In this document: positions 1 to 8,504 of the stretch, one piece after another | Position numbering within the stretch: position 1 is the first letter of the stretch | Layout of the letters: the number at the start of each line of letters is the position of its first letter | NCBI RefSeq assembly: GCF_000332295.1 | Contig: NZ_KB235930.1 | Coordinates: 2,871,395 to 2,935,394 of the forward strand | DNA length: 64,000 nucleotides | Direction: 5' to 3' | Origin: Fortiea contorta PCC 7126 | GTDB lineage: Bacteria > Cyanobacteriota > Cyanobacteriia > Cyanobacteriales > Nostocaceae | The notes under the pieces: generated by a model | The model's input: only the letters and a program-made list of their open reading frames with translations | Told to the model about the DNA's origin: nothing | Databases searched by the model: none | Translations under genes and position numbers: made by a program

Positions 1-919
1 TGACAAAATGTTCCAACTCTGCACTTAAGGGTTGAATGTTAGTGGTGTAAACTTTCTCAATCACACCATCCTGTCTGTAGAGCACTTGGCGATGATCGTT
101 GAGCGAGTTTTGGTTTGTTTGTCGGTGAATCAAAATTTCATTTTTGAGGAAATCCGCCTCAGTAAATGAATTTTTGCAATGAGCTACGATCTGGCGGATT
201 TTGCGATGAGTCACCTTGCTGGCTGTTAAAGTAGCCACGATGCCATTGGCAAATCCCAAGGTAGCGGTGACATAATCTAGATAACCAGAATCGAGAGCGC
301 GAGTCCCACTGGCGGTTAATTTCACCACTGGGGAAGCCGCGAGTTCCAGTAGGAGGTCAATATCATGGATCATTAAGTCCAGCACTACGGAAACATCATT
401 CGCCCGATCAGAATATGGACTCATCCGGTGAGCTTCTAGCGCTAGCAGTTCTTCAGTTTTCAGGACTTTGCTCAGTTCTCTAAATGCTGGATTGAACCGC
501 TCAATGTGCCCTACTTGCAGGATACACTGAGATTCGGCTGCAGCATTGACTAAGGATTCCGCCTCAGAAATACTGGCAGCGATTGGTTTTTCAATCAAGA
601 CATGAATTCCTGCTAGCAGACAGTTAATGCCCACGGCATAATGTAGACGCGTGGGAACTGCGATGCACACTGCTTCCACATGGGGTAGCAAGTCGCAATA
701 ATCTTCAAAAAATTTTACCTTGTATTTGCTGGCAGTTTCTAAGCCCCGCTCAACGTTAATATCTGAAACACCGACTAATTCGACATCCTTCATAGAACTG
801 AGGACGCGGGTATGATGTTGCCCCATATTACCCACACCGATAACGCCTATGCGAATCGGTCGTGGCTGGTTGCGCTGTGTATATGGACTCGGTTCTGCCA
901 CTGGCATACTATTTTGCAC
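1..919 (-). CDS. Gfo/Idh/MocA family oxidoreductase, C-terminal part cut by window edge
   Basis: The first 306 residues of an NAD(P)-dependent sugar-type oxidoreductase are visible; the gene continues past the left edge. My translation shows a Rossmann motif GVGNMG at about residues 28-33 and the family EKP motif at about 110-112, followed by the start of the C-terminal alpha/beta domain. I chose the GTG at 917-919: an AGGAG lies about 9 bases upstream, while the ATG four codons downstream (905-907) has no such spacing. Substrate cannot be deduced, since this family works on many sugars and also biliverdin-like compounds. It is divergent from queC across a 562-base spacer. A second, unrelated member of the same family lies at 49936-51120 in the polysaccharide locus. 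Confidence 0.88.
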   Translation of the reverse strand, partial: MQNSMPVAEPSPYTQRNQPRPIRIGVIGVGNMGQHHTRVLSSMKDVELVGVSDINVERGLETASKYKVKFFEDYCDLLPHVEAVCIAVPTRLHYAVGINCLLAGIHVLIEKPIAASISEAESLVNAAAESQCILQVGHIERFNPAFRELSKVLKTEELLALEAHRMSPYSDRANDVSVVLDLMIHDIDLLLELAASPVVKLTASGTRALDSGYLDYVTATLGFANGIVATLTASKVTHRKIRQIVAHCKNSFTEADFLKNEILIHRQTNQNSLNDHRQVLYRQDGVIEKVYTTNIQPLSAELEHFV

Positions 920-1481
920 TCTTATTATCTCCTCAACCACCAAATTTAGAGACGCTACGGTCGTTGGCCTTTATACTTAAATACCAGTTACGATCCGTCT
1001 AAAACCATCCAGATGGTAACATAGAGGTTCTGTTTATGAAGAATTTCAAAGTTTATTGTGGGTTCCCGCAATCTGGATGTCTTTTGTATAGTCAGTGATG
1101 AAATGAGCGATTTTTGCACTTTACACAAAATCCAATATGTCTTTTTATTAACTTAAAAAATTAAGTAAGACGTAAGTGGAAATTCTCAGGTGTCAGTTGG
1201 GTAATTAATTACCGGGATCAATATCTAATTGATACAATTGAAACCTAATAATTTTTTGTCTTGAAAACTACAAAAACCAAAACATTTCACACTGAGATAG
1301 CCGTCTCATCAAAAATATATTTGAAATTGCCACCAGTGATACGCTTAAATAATTTTTGCATAATTGTTTGCCACACCTACAAGTTTCAATACGCAATTTT
1401 TGATGCACATAGGTAAAAGTGATATCCTGCGGCTGTTGAGGATCGATAAATTGCCTGAAAATCGCCAATTTTGAAATTGAG
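920..1481. other. Divergent intergenic spacer, no gene seen
   Basis: AT-rich spacer between the divergent oxidoreductase and queC genes. Reading frames here are short and unconvincing. It contains a perfect 14-base palindrome GGTAATTAATTACC at 1200-1213, a possible regulator site. No recognisable riboswitch was found. Confidence 0.5.
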
Positions 1482-2159
1482 ATGAAAGCTGTAATTTTGT
1501 TGTCTGGAGGCTTAGACTCTTCCACAATTCTGTATCAAGCTAAAGCTGATGGTTGTGAGTGTCATGCAATTTCCTTTGATTACCAACAGCGACATCACCG
1601 GGAGTTACACTCAGCCCTGCAGATAGCGCAACAAGCGGGAGTGAGCAAGCATCAGGTAGTGAATTTTGATTTACGTCAGTGGGGTGGTTCGGCGCTAACA
1701 GATGATGCGATCGCTCTCCCACAGCAACGTTCTCTGGAGGAAATGTCGCAAAACATTCCTGTAACCTACGTACCTGCACGGAATACAATTTTTTTAAGTT
1801 TTGCTTTGGCTTACGCGGAGACTATCGCGGCTGAACGTGTTTATATCGGTGTCAATGCTTTAGATTATTCTGGATATCCTGATTGTCGTCCCGATTATAT
1901 ACAGGCGATGCAGGAGGTGTTTCGTTTGGGAACTAAACAAGGGCGCGAGGGACAAGCCATCACCATTGTTGCACCCTTGATTGATTTGAAAAAAACTGAA
2001 ATTATTCAACTCGGTAATCAATTGGGTGTGCCTTGGGAGTTAACTTGGTCTTGTTATGCTGGTGGTGATGTGGCTTGTGGTGTGTGCGATTCTTGTCGCT
2101 TGCGGTTAGCGGCTTTTGCGGAATTGGGGTTGAAGGATGGGGTGGCTTATGCTGAGTGA
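1482..2159 (+). CDS. queC: 7-cyano-7-deazaguanine synthase QueC
   Basis: QueC converts 7-carboxy-7-deazaguanine to preQ0 with ATP and ammonia, in the cytoplasmic queuosine tRNA-modification pathway. The 225-residue product has the PP-loop ATP-pyrophosphatase motif SGGLDS at residues 8-13 and the family zinc site formed by Cys191, Cys199, Cys202 and Cys205 near the C-terminus. Length is normal for the family. The ATG at 1482 gives the canonical MKAVILLSGG start, although the ribosome binding site is weak. It is convergent with the CorC-like gene, with only 9 bases between the two stops. No other queuosine genes are nearby. Confidence 0.97.
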   Translation: MKAVILLSGGLDSSTILYQAKADGCECHAISFDYQQRHHRELHSALQIAQQAGVSKHQVVNFDLRQWGGSALTDDAIALPQQRSLEEMSQNIPVTYVPARNTIFLSFALAYAETIAAERVYIGVNALDYSGYPDCRPDYIQAMQEVFRLGTKQGREGQAITIVAPLIDLKKTEIIQLGNQLGVPWELTWSCYAGGDVACGVCDSCRLRLAAFAELGLKDGVAYAE

Positions 2160-2168
2160 GGGAATATT

Positions 2169-3545
2169 TTATTTTCCCTCCTCCTCCATCTGAGCTTCTG
2201 CTTCCAAGCGTCGTAGCTGGATTTGGTGCAGTCTTGGGCCGACAATAGAGATGACGGTGAATTCTAAATTTTGGTAAGAAAAGGTTTCGCCTTTGGCGGG
2301 GATTTTTTGTAACTGGTAGAGCACAAATCCTCCCAAGGTTTGGTATTCCTTGGCGAGGGGTAAATTGATATCTAAGACTTCGTTGAGGTCTTCTAGGTTG
2401 ATTTGCGCTTGGATTAAAAATGTGCGATCGCCTAACATCTGAATCAGTAAATCTTCGCTGCTATCGAGTACGCCTGCGTCACCGATGATTTCTGCTACTA
2501 CGTCTTGGAGGGTTACTAGCCCGACAATACTACCAAATTCATTGACCACCATGACCATCGCAGGTTTTTCTTGCTGCATCATGGGTAATAATTCACTCAG
2601 GGGGGTATGTTCTGGGACAAATCGAGCGGGACGTATCCAAGGCTGGATCGATGTTTCTAAGGTCATTTTCCCCACAGCCATTGTTTGTGCTAAGTCTTTG
2701 AAGTAAACTAAGCCGCGAATATCGTCTAAGGATTCGCCAATCACAGGATAGCGCGAGTGTCCAGTGGAAGCCATTTCTTTGAGTAATCGCCCGAAGGTGG
2801 CGTTTTTAGGTAAAGCGATGATGCTGGTACGGGGAATCATCACGTCGTGTGCTGTGACGTCTCCAAATTCAAAGACATTGTTGAGTAATTCTCGCTCTGA
2901 GAGCTGTAAACCTGTAGATTCTCGCTCTGTGGAGATAATTAACTGTAACTCTTCTGGTGTCACCGGTGGTCGCCAACCTTGACCGGTATATTCAATCCCA
3001 AAAAGTTTGAGTAGCCAATAGTTAGATTGGTTGAGAATCCAGATGAAGGGACTAAAAAAACGGACGATCGCTTTGACTGATGGCCCCAAAAACCTCGCTA
3101 GCTCTTCAGAATACAGCATTGCTACTGATTTGGGACAGAGTTCTCCCAAAACAATCTGCAAATAGGCGATCAAAAAGAAGGCTATGGGGATTGACAAGGA
3201 ATGAGCAATGAAGTTATTGATACCGTTGGGTACAGGCCAAGAATTTAGCCAGGCTTTGATGAGTACGACAATGGAATTTTCGCCAATCCACCCCAAAGCC
3301 AAACTAGAAAGGGTAATACCTAACTGGGTGGTAGATAGCAGTCGGTCTATACTACGTTGCAACATTTCCACAGCGATCGCGGGAATGTCACCAGCTTTGA
3401 CCAGCTGATGAATACGCGATCGCCTTACTGTCACCATAGAAAATTCTGCCGTCACAAAAAAGGCATTGATGGCAATCAGTAGCAGCACTGATAATAATCG
3501 CAACCCTATATCTGTCCAAATCAAGCTAGAAAAACCGCTCACCAC
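2169..3545 (-). CDS. CorC/HlyC (CNNM) family membrane protein with CBS pair
   Basis: Integral membrane protein of the family usually annotated as hemolysin-like or CNNM/CorC, linked in other bacteria to magnesium or cobalt transport or tolerance. The 458 residues show an N-terminal CNNM/DUF21 region with three to four hydrophobic segments (about 10-190), a CBS-domain pair (about 235-290 and 305-360) that would sense adenine nucleotides, and a C-terminal CorC_HlyC domain (about 370-450). The name hemolysin is historical and gives no evidence of haemolysis. It is convergent with queC. Transport substrate is unknown. Confidence 0.9.
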   Translation of the reverse strand: MVSGFSSLIWTDIGLRLLSVLLLIAINAFFVTAEFSMVTVRRSRIHQLVKAGDIPAIAVEMLQRSIDRLLSTTQLGITLSSLALGWIGENSIVVLIKAWLNSWPVPNGINNFIAHSLSIPIAFFLIAYLQIVLGELCPKSVAMLYSEELARFLGPSVKAIVRFFSPFIWILNQSNYWLLKLFGIEYTGQGWRPPVTPEELQLIISTERESTGLQLSERELLNNVFEFGDVTAHDVMIPRTSIIALPKNATFGRLLKEMASTGHSRYPVIGESLDDIRGLVYFKDLAQTMAVGKMTLETSIQPWIRPARFVPEHTPLSELLPMMQQEKPAMVMVVNEFGSIVGLVTLQDVVAEIIGDAGVLDSSEDLLIQMLGDRTFLIQAQINLEDLNEVLDINLPLAKEYQTLGGFVLYQLQKIPAKGETFSYQNLEFTVISIVGPRLHQIQLRRLEAEAQMEEEGK

Positions 3546-3577
3546 TAATGATCATTTGAAACTTACGCTCTTTAAAT

Positions 3578-3667
3578 TAGGGGTTAGGGGTTAGGGGCTA
3601 GAGAGTAAAACATCTATGTATTATTTTTCTAGTTCCCAGACCCTCACCCCCAGACCCTCACCCCCAC
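3578..3667. repeat. Short tandem repeats: TTAGGGG heptads and a 16-base CCC(A)GACCCTCACC-type repeat
   Basis: At 3578-3598 TTAGGGG is repeated three times in tandem. At about 3636-3667 a unit reading CCCAGACCCTCACCC occurs twice, head to tail. Such short tandemly repeated spacers are characteristic of heterocystous cyanobacteria. They lie between the CorC-like gene and the membrane-anchored protein downstream. Confidence 0.75.
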
Positions 3668-4369
3668 CTACCTTTCAACCGGAATATTCGCTACTTCTAG
3701 CTTCAATTTTTGATCAGGATAATCTGTCAAAGCTAGTGACACTTTTTTGACATCATCTAGTAAGGCTGTGGGAATGCTGACTAGTCCTGAAAAAACCGGG
3801 CCGTTGGCTGGTAATTCTCCCGGTAAACCTTCGGTGCTAGCGCTCAAGGTTCGCCCTTTATCATCCGTGACATCCAAAAAACTATACAAAAAGCGCACGG
3901 AATCCTTACCTTTGTTCTGCATTTTCACTCTGAGTAATAAATCACCACCAGAGTAGCGAACAGATTGCACAGACAGAGTTACACCCTCATTTTCTGAGAT
4001 CACGGGGAATCCTTTTTGGGGTTTTTCTTCAGCTATTTCTGGAGGTTTTTCCTCTGGTTTGGGCTGGCTGTTATTGGTTTCTTCATCATCTTCCTCTAAT
4101 TTTTCCGATTTAGCAGCCTTGGTCTTACCCTCAATTCTGGCTCTGACAATTTTGAGAATTTCTTCTTCTTTTAAAAGCGTTAACCCTCCTTGTTGGGTGT
4201 TTGGTGCTTTATTGCTAGAAAATTTGGTTGCGGGGCGTCCATCTGGTGTTGTCACACCTTTGAGTGCTGAACTCCCTAGAGTAAATCCCCAAAAACTACT
4301 CAGGGAACCTGCTCCCAACATCAGGAATAATAAAATTAACGTCAGAAGTACGGTGGAATTTAATTTCAT
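3668..4369 (-). CDS. Membrane-anchored protein of unknown function
   Basis: About 233 residues, family not recognised. Starting at the ATG at 4367-4369 places a hydrophobic signal-anchor at residues 5-25, which is the natural start; an in-frame ATG 21 codons upstream (4432) would add a less plausible N-terminal tail. After the anchor comes a charged, Glu/Lys/Pro-rich low-complexity linker (about 70-120). A C-terminal region of about 110 residues has alternating hydrophobics and resembles the beta-sandwich of DUF4352-like extracytoplasmic domains. I infer an envelope protein with the C-terminal domain outside the cytoplasmic membrane. No partner is evident. Confidence 0.75.
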   Translation of the reverse strand: MKLNSTVLLTLILLFLMLGAGSLSSFWGFTLGSSALKGVTTPDGRPATKFSSNKAPNTQQGGLTLLKEEEILKIVRARIEGKTKAAKSEKLEEDDEETNNSQPKPEEKPPEIAEEKPQKGFPVISENEGVTLSVQSVRYSGGDLLLRVKMQNKGKDSVRFLYSFLDVTDDKGRTLSASTEGLPGELPANGPVFSGLVSIPTALLDDVKKVSLALTDYPDQKLKLEVANIPVER

Positions 4370-4557
4370 CTCTGGCAAGCTATTGCATAGGAATGCTGGT
4401 CTATTTAAAGGTATTGAAGCCAGCAGCTTCAATTCTTATAAGAACTTAATTAATATTAGTCTGGACTATTTCGCTGTCAAATTATGTAATATAAAAATCT
4501 GGTAGACTATAATCTGTAGCAGACAAGTTAGTAAACTGGCGCTACAATGAGATTTTC

Positions 4558-4630
4558 CCAGGGTTGGCCGAGCGGTTGAGGCAACGAACTCATAATTCGT
4601 GCAAGGCAGGTTCAACTCCTGCACCCTGGA
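4558..4630 (+). tRNA. tRNA with CAU anticodon, probably tRNA-Ile2 (lysidine type)
   Basis: A complete 73-base cloverleaf: acceptor arms CCAGGGT (4558-4564) and ACCCTGG (4623-4629) with discriminator A, a D arm closed by GCC/GGC, anticodon stem ACGAA/TTCGT with loop CTCATAA (anticodon CAT), a 5-base variable loop and T arm GCAGG-TTCAACT-CCTGC. CCA is not encoded. A C-G first pair excludes initiator tRNA. The D arm and anticodon loop look like plastid trnI-CAU rather than plastid elongator trnM, whose loop is TTTCATAC. I therefore favour the isoleucine tRNA that TilS modifies to read AUA; anticodon-only software would label it Met. Confidence 0.9.
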
Positions 4631-4996
4631 CTTCATAACTCTTAATTTTTGACTAAATCCTCACTCCTTGTTGAGGTGAACACTCAACGGTACTAAGTTA
4701 CTTCATCACGGATTTGGGGGTTTGTGGAGACATTGCATCGCAACGTCTCTACAGGAAAAATACAAGGTTTCAGCTTTTAATTCACATCAGGTGTGAGTTA
4801 AAAATTTTGATGACTGGGGAATTGTCGCCCAGAGGAAGACTAAAATTGGTCAAAAGCTTGACTTAACTAACTTTAGCTTTTAGCCAGTTGGCAGGGAAGT
4901 TACGCCAAATAATTTGTTTCCGGGCTGATATGAGCAATATTGGGCGAAAATGAAATTTTTATTTTTCCACCCACCTTGCTGTCATACTCAGTAATT
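4631..4996. other. Intergenic spacer with one dispersed palindrome
   Basis: No coding region is visible between the tRNA and the secreted protein gene at 4997. The stretch contains one copy of the GTAGAGACGTT-type palindrome (4724-4752), listed separately. Confidence 0.5.
4724..4752. repeat. Dispersed GTAGAGACGTT-type palindrome, copy 1
   Basis: Imperfect inverted repeat: left arm GTGGAGACATTGC, loop ATC, right arm GCAACGTCTCTAC. The right arm reversed reads GTAGAGACGTTGC, so the arms differ at two positions. Related copies lie at 46310-46337, 51144-51172 and 58180-58207. Confidence 0.75.
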
Positions 4997-5434
4997 CTAG
5001 CGTGGTGGCGCAGTCTCAAACCGGAATTCAGTTCCAACTTTTAATTGATTGGCATTGACGCGGGGAGACATGAGTAATGATGTACCATAAGGGTTGGGTA
5101 AGTCGGGAGTGCGGATGTAGGGATCGTTACTTACCTGCTGCTTGAGGACATCTCGATAAAGAGTGTTGACTAATTCAGCATCGCGGGCGATTTCATTTTC
5201 TGGGAAGGAGTTGTGAACTGAACCAGCACCGAAGATGGAGTCTAGCTGACGCTTGTAGGTGGTGTTTTCGTAGAAATTGCGATCGTGTCGAAAAAAAGCT
5301 CTTTCAAATGCGTCACTAGCTGTTTCATAATTGGGTGCTGGCGTCTCAGCGGTGACAACGGCGGGGAAAGCAACAGTAGCAGTTAATAATATCAATAAAC
5401 CGCTGAAGGTTTGAGATTTTATACCCACGTTCAT
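4997..5434 (-). CDS. Secreted protein of unknown function
   Basis: 145 residues with a clear N-terminal signal peptide: a hydrophobic core at about 12-26 and a likely signal peptidase I site after Ala29 (VVTA/E). The mature part is hydrophilic, has no cysteine, and contains aromatic- and Arg-rich stretches (for example FERAFFRHDRNFYEN). It ends in a Pro-rich tail. I do not recognise the family; it looks like a small conserved cyanobacterial periplasmic or secreted protein. It is divergent from pyrE, 95 bases away, so the two promoters must share a short region. Confidence 0.8.
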   Translation of the reverse strand: MNVGIKSQTFSGLLILLTATVAFPAVVTAETPAPNYETASDAFERAFFRHDRNFYENTTYKRQLDSIFGAGSVHNSFPENEIARDAELVNTLYRDVLKQQVSNDPYIRTPDLPNPYGTSLLMSPRVNANQLKVGTEFRFETAPPR

Positions 5435-5529
5435 GACTCCACAATTTTTGGGCGAATCTTAATTTATGCTTAAATGCAGAACTCTGTTGAGTTCAACCTT
5501 TGGTGTAGCACAACTTTTAATGTTTTGTA

Positions 5530-6150
5530 ATGACGTATCCTACTGAAACCCTGACTGATTCAGATGCTTGGTCTGCTACTGCTGATTTAACTACTCTGCG
5601 CCACAATTTACTTGATTTATTTTGCCAACGTGCTTATCAAGAGGGTGATTTTGTCCTCTCTTCTGGACAAAGCAGTACTTACTATATCAATGGTAAACAT
5701 GTAACACTCCATCCCCAAGGTGCTTTAGCTATCGGACGTTTATTGTGTCCTTTATTACCTACAGATACTCAGGCTGTAGCAGGTTTAACAATGGGGGCTG
5801 ACCCTATTGTCACAGCGGTAAGTGTGGTTTCTGTGTATGAAAACCGACTGATACCAGCGCTGATTATTCGCAAAGAAGCCAAAGGGTATGGCACAATGGC
5901 TTATATTGAAGGCCCCACTTTGCCGGAAAATGCCAAGATAGTGGTTTTAGAAGATGTTGTCACCACTGGACAATCAGCACTGAAAGCAGTTAACCGACTA
6001 CGAGATGCAGGTTATGTTGTGGAGCAAGTAATTGCACTGGTAGACCGTTTACAAGGGGGAGCCGAGTTATACCAAGCTGCGGGGTTGAAGTTTGCGGCGT
6101 TATTCTCGATTACGGAAATTCAGGCGCGGTATCGGGAATTAGGGAATTAG
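5530..6150 (+). CDS. pyrE: Orotate phosphoribosyltransferase
   Basis: PyrE joins orotate to PRPP to give OMP in de novo pyrimidine synthesis. The 206-residue product has the phosphoribosyltransferase fold, with the PRPP-binding signature VVLEDVVTTGQSALKAV in its C-terminal half. The flexible-loop region IIRKEAKGYGT carries the catalytic lysine-type residues, and an N-terminal SSGQSSTYYINGK segment is typical of the type common in cyanobacteria. Length is normal with a short N-terminal extension. It stands alone; pyrG at 32197-33819 is the only other pyrimidine gene in the window. Confidence 0.96.
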   Translation: MTYPTETLTDSDAWSATADLTTLRHNLLDLFCQRAYQEGDFVLSSGQSSTYYINGKHVTLHPQGALAIGRLLCPLLPTDTQAVAGLTMGADPIVTAVSVVSVYENRLIPALIIRKEAKGYGTMAYIEGPTLPENAKIVVLEDVVTTGQSALKAVNRLRDAGYVVEQVIALVDRLQGGAELYQAAGLKFAALFSITEIQARYRELGN

Positions 6151-6564
6151 AGAGAAAATTGAGGTAGGCGATCGCTGTGTGAATACGTCTCTTAAATATA
6201 TTTAAGTGCGATCGCACCTTGTGAGGTCAGGAAACGCTATTAGCTGTTTTATATTTAACTTGGATTTTTCAGTATTAATTGTATTTTATTATACCAAAAA
6301 AACGACAGTCAGTTTATGCTTTCATAAACCTGCTTTAGCTGGCCTAGCTAAAAATTTCATCAAATAACTGTAATTGCCAAGTTTGCTATAGTTACCATCA
6401 ATAAATATTACATATTTTTCCCCTATTAATATTTATAATGATTGTAAATATTAACCTGGCATAACTAGAAACATAGCTTAATTAATACCGTGTGCAATTT
6501 TACACTTCATCAGATGCATCTTCAGTAATTTATTGATAGCTATCTACGATAAGGAGTCGCTAAA
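6151..6564. other. Intergenic spacer with two palindromes
   Basis: Low-GC spacer without a convincing reading frame. It carries two HIP1 octamers (near 6169 and 6208). A perfect 16-base palindrome CTTAAATATATTTAAG at 6191-6206 directly abuts the palindrome GTGCGATCGCAC at 6207-6218. The rest shows nothing recognisable. Confidence 0.5.
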
Positions 6565-7275
6565 ATGCTGAGGAACATTGCATATTCTCTGATTTCACGG
6601 AATTTTAAAGTATCTAAAGATTGGGAAGAACAATTAGATCGCTTTTTTTATCAAACGCACTTAGTTGATTTATTGAATAGATTAAAAATCAATTGCGTTA
6701 TTGATGTCGGAGCTAACATTGGTTCTTATGCACAAAGCATGAGAAAGCTGGGCTATAAAGGATATATTTTCAGTTTTGAGCCACATCCAGAGATATTTGT
6801 TACTCTTAAGCGTAATTTGCAACCGGATAGTCTTTGTCGGGCATACGATTGTGCACTGGGAAGTGAGAATACCTCTGCTATCTTTAATTTAAACTCTTAT
6901 TCAGAGTTAAGTTCATTCTTAGCACCTAATCCTGATATGCCAAAAACAGTTAATTCCTGTGAAGTAAATATCAGGACATTAGACTCGCTACTAAATGAGA
7001 TCATTGCTTTAGTACCTGAGCCGCGAATTTTTTTGAAAATGGATACTCAAGGATATGATATGGAAGTAGTTAAGGGTGCGAACAAATGTCTAGATAAAAT
7101 TCTGTGTTTGCAATCAGAAATATCTGTGCAGCCTAACTACGGTAATATACCTTCGTATTTGGATGTCTTGAAGTATTATCAATCTTTAGATTTTCGGCTG
7201 ATTGATTTATTTCCGGCTTTTCGCAATCCTAAAGGTGGCGTTGTTGAATATGATTGTTTAATGGTGCGTGATTAA
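6565..7275 (+). CDS. FkbM family SAM-dependent methyltransferase
   Basis: A 236-residue class I methyltransferase of the FkbM type, which usually methylates hydroxyl groups of sugars or natural products. The SAM-binding motif I VIDVGANIGSYA lies at about residues 50-61. It is followed by the acidic residue in FSFEPHPE and the family-typical LKMDTQGYDMEVVKGA segment. AAGGAG lies upstream at a suitable distance from the ATG. Low GC and the isolated position beside toxin-antitoxin modules suggest acquired DNA. The substrate cannot be told; FkbM enzymes often serve surface polysaccharide pathways, but no such gene adjoins it here. Confidence 0.88.
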   Translation: MLRNIAYSLISRNFKVSKDWEEQLDRFFYQTHLVDLLNRLKINCVIDVGANIGSYAQSMRKLGYKGYIFSFEPHPEIFVTLKRNLQPDSLCRAYDCALGSENTSAIFNLNSYSELSSFLAPNPDMPKTVNSCEVNIRTLDSLLNEIIALVPEPRIFLKMDTQGYDMEVVKGANKCLDKILCLQSEISVQPNYGNIPSYLDVLKYYQSLDFRLIDLFPAFRNPKGGVVEYDCLMVRD

Positions 7276-7411
7276 ACATTCTCTCAACTAATGTTGTTGA
7301 ATCCAAGTGTTCTGTTGAGCATTAAACTTGCATATTAGATAGAAATAAAACTTTTGTGGGCTGTTTAAAATTACCTTCATCTTCTGATCAGCGACATCAA
7401 ACCATCCTGCC

Positions 7412-7738
7412 CTATAGCGATATCACAGTTTCAGCAGATTGTCCTGGTGCATGACGAGATCGAAGATGTAAGGTGATTTCTGTATCAAGTCGCTTGAGAA
7501 AAATGAGCAGTTTGCCCTCACTGAACCGTTGAAACTCTCCTTTCATCAAACGAGACACTTCTGGCTGAGGAATACCAAGAAGTTCGCTGATTTCACGCTG
7601 TTTCAGGTTGCGTTGTTTCAAAAGGCGCAGTACCTGAATTCCTATCTTACCCCTCGTAAAAAGTTCATCCGCATCCTCTAAACCGAGGTCAGCGAATACG
7701 TTGCCACTGCTGTCTTCAAAAACGGCTTCCTGTGTCAT
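7412..7738 (-). CDS. HTH (XRE-type) antitoxin of a HigBA-like module
   Basis: 108 residues with a helix-turn-helix in the middle (about 45-75; LKQREISELLGIPQPEVSRL), as in antitoxins of the HTH_37/XRE group. It should bind the toxin from the upstream gene and repress the operon. Its start overlaps the toxin stop by 4 bases, showing translational coupling, and the toxin-first order is typical of HigBA. The C-terminal part (FLKRLDTEITLHLR) is also typical of these antitoxins. Confidence 0.88.
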   Translation of the reverse strand: MTQEAVFEDSSGNVFADLGLEDADELFTRGKIGIQVLRLLKQRNLKQREISELLGIPQPEVSRLMKGEFQRFSEGKLLIFLKRLDTEITLHLRSRHAPGQSAETVISL

Positions 7739-8109
7739 TGTTCTTTCTCCCTGGCTACCGCGTCTTTGTAGCGTTGTTTAATTAGATCAACATCAGCCTG
7801 TGGAGTTTTAATCCCCTGCTTTGATTTCTTTTGAAAAGCGTGCAGAACATAGATTTTTTCTCCAATCTTTACCGCATAGACTGCTCTGTAAGTATCGGTA
7901 TCGTAGCGTTTGACAATTTCATACACGCCGCTTCCAACCCCTTTAAAAGGCTTCGCATCCATTGGTGTTTCTCCTGCTTGCACTAATTGCAGCGCATAGC
8001 CTACTGATGCACGCACCTCTTCTGGAAATGAACGAATATTTTTGAGAGAGTCTCCCATCCAAACTAGAGGTCGTAAAGGAATTTCTATAATATCGTCGTC
8101 ATCATCCAT
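7735..8109 (-). CDS. HigB/Gp49-like (RelE superfamily) toxin
   Basis: 124 residues of the phage-derived Gp49-like (DUF891) toxin group, thought to cleave mRNA at the ribosome. Typical features are the segments KPFKGVGSGVYEIV, YRAVYAVKIGEKIYVLHAF and the basic QKKSKQGIKTP tail. An acidic N-terminus (MDDDDD) precedes the domain. The gene is first in the operon and overlaps the HTH antitoxin by 4 bases. Toxicity and activity are inferred from family only. Confidence 0.88.
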   Translation of the reverse strand: MDDDDDIIEIPLRPLVWMGDSLKNIRSFPEEVRASVGYALQLVQAGETPMDAKPFKGVGSGVYEIVKRYDTDTYRAVYAVKIGEKIYVLHAFQKKSKQGIKTPQADVDLIKQRYKDAVAREKEQ

Positions 8110-8504
8110 TTTATATGAAATTTCCTATAAAACCAGTCAGACAATAGCATGAAATGTCCCCCGTGCCACCAGTTTATTGTTATAGCCCAGTAGTGGCGTG
8201 TCTAGGCGTAGCCGTAACGCACCGCGTGCGGAGGTCAAGACGGTGCGTTACTTCGTTAACGCACCCTACAAAAATAAAAATAAGAGTGCAACATTTTAGT
8301 CTTGACACGCCACTAGACAGTTTACTAAGCACTGTGAATAGTAATTCGGTGTTCTCGGCAAGTAAGCTCATAAATACTATGCAATTATACTGGTAAGCAG
8401 ATTGCACCATGCAGCAACAATGGTAACGTCGGTAGTCTACAACCCACAGCACTTATTTGTATATTGGGGATTAAATGTAAAATTGCTCTTAAAGGTTTGA
8501 TTGC
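8110..8504. other. Spacer between two toxin-antitoxin modules
   Basis: Contains the MITE-like element at 8191-8315 and otherwise no convincing coding region. The short frames that cross it read through the element and are not credible genes. Both neighbouring modules are transcribed outward from this spacer. Confidence 0.5.
8191..8315. mobile_element. MITE-like non-autonomous element, 125 bp, with 12-bp terminal inverted repeats
   Basis: The element begins TAGTGGCGTGTC (8191-8202) and ends GACACGCCACTA (8304-8315), an exact inverted repeat. Its interior contains further palindromic sequence: TAACGCACC and GGTGCGTTA arms with another GTTAACGCACC. The ends begin and finish with TA, which fits the TA target duplication of IS630/Tc1-type elements. 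There is no transposase inside, so it would need one supplied in trans. It sits exactly between two divergent toxin-antitoxin operons. Confidence 0.7.

Noticed and set aside
1023-1060. AGAGGTTC upstream of queC resembling the start of a preQ1-I riboswitch
   Set aside because: The required downstream pairing and A-rich tail are missing and it lies about 450 bases from the gene.
2169-3545. Annotation as a haemolysin
   Set aside because: The name is historical for CNNM/CorC proteins; domains point to a CBS-regulated membrane protein.
4059-4505. 148-codon frame opposite the membrane-anchored protein gene
   Set aside because: Explained as the reverse of a low-complexity Glu/Lys-rich coding stretch.
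6191-6218. Adjacent palindromes as a regulator site upstream of the FkbM gene
   Set aside because: One is a HIP1-containing sequence that is abundant genome-wide and the other is AT-only; chance is likely.
8154-8452. Open frames on both strands across the MITE
   Set aside because: They read through the inverted-repeat element and show no protein family features.
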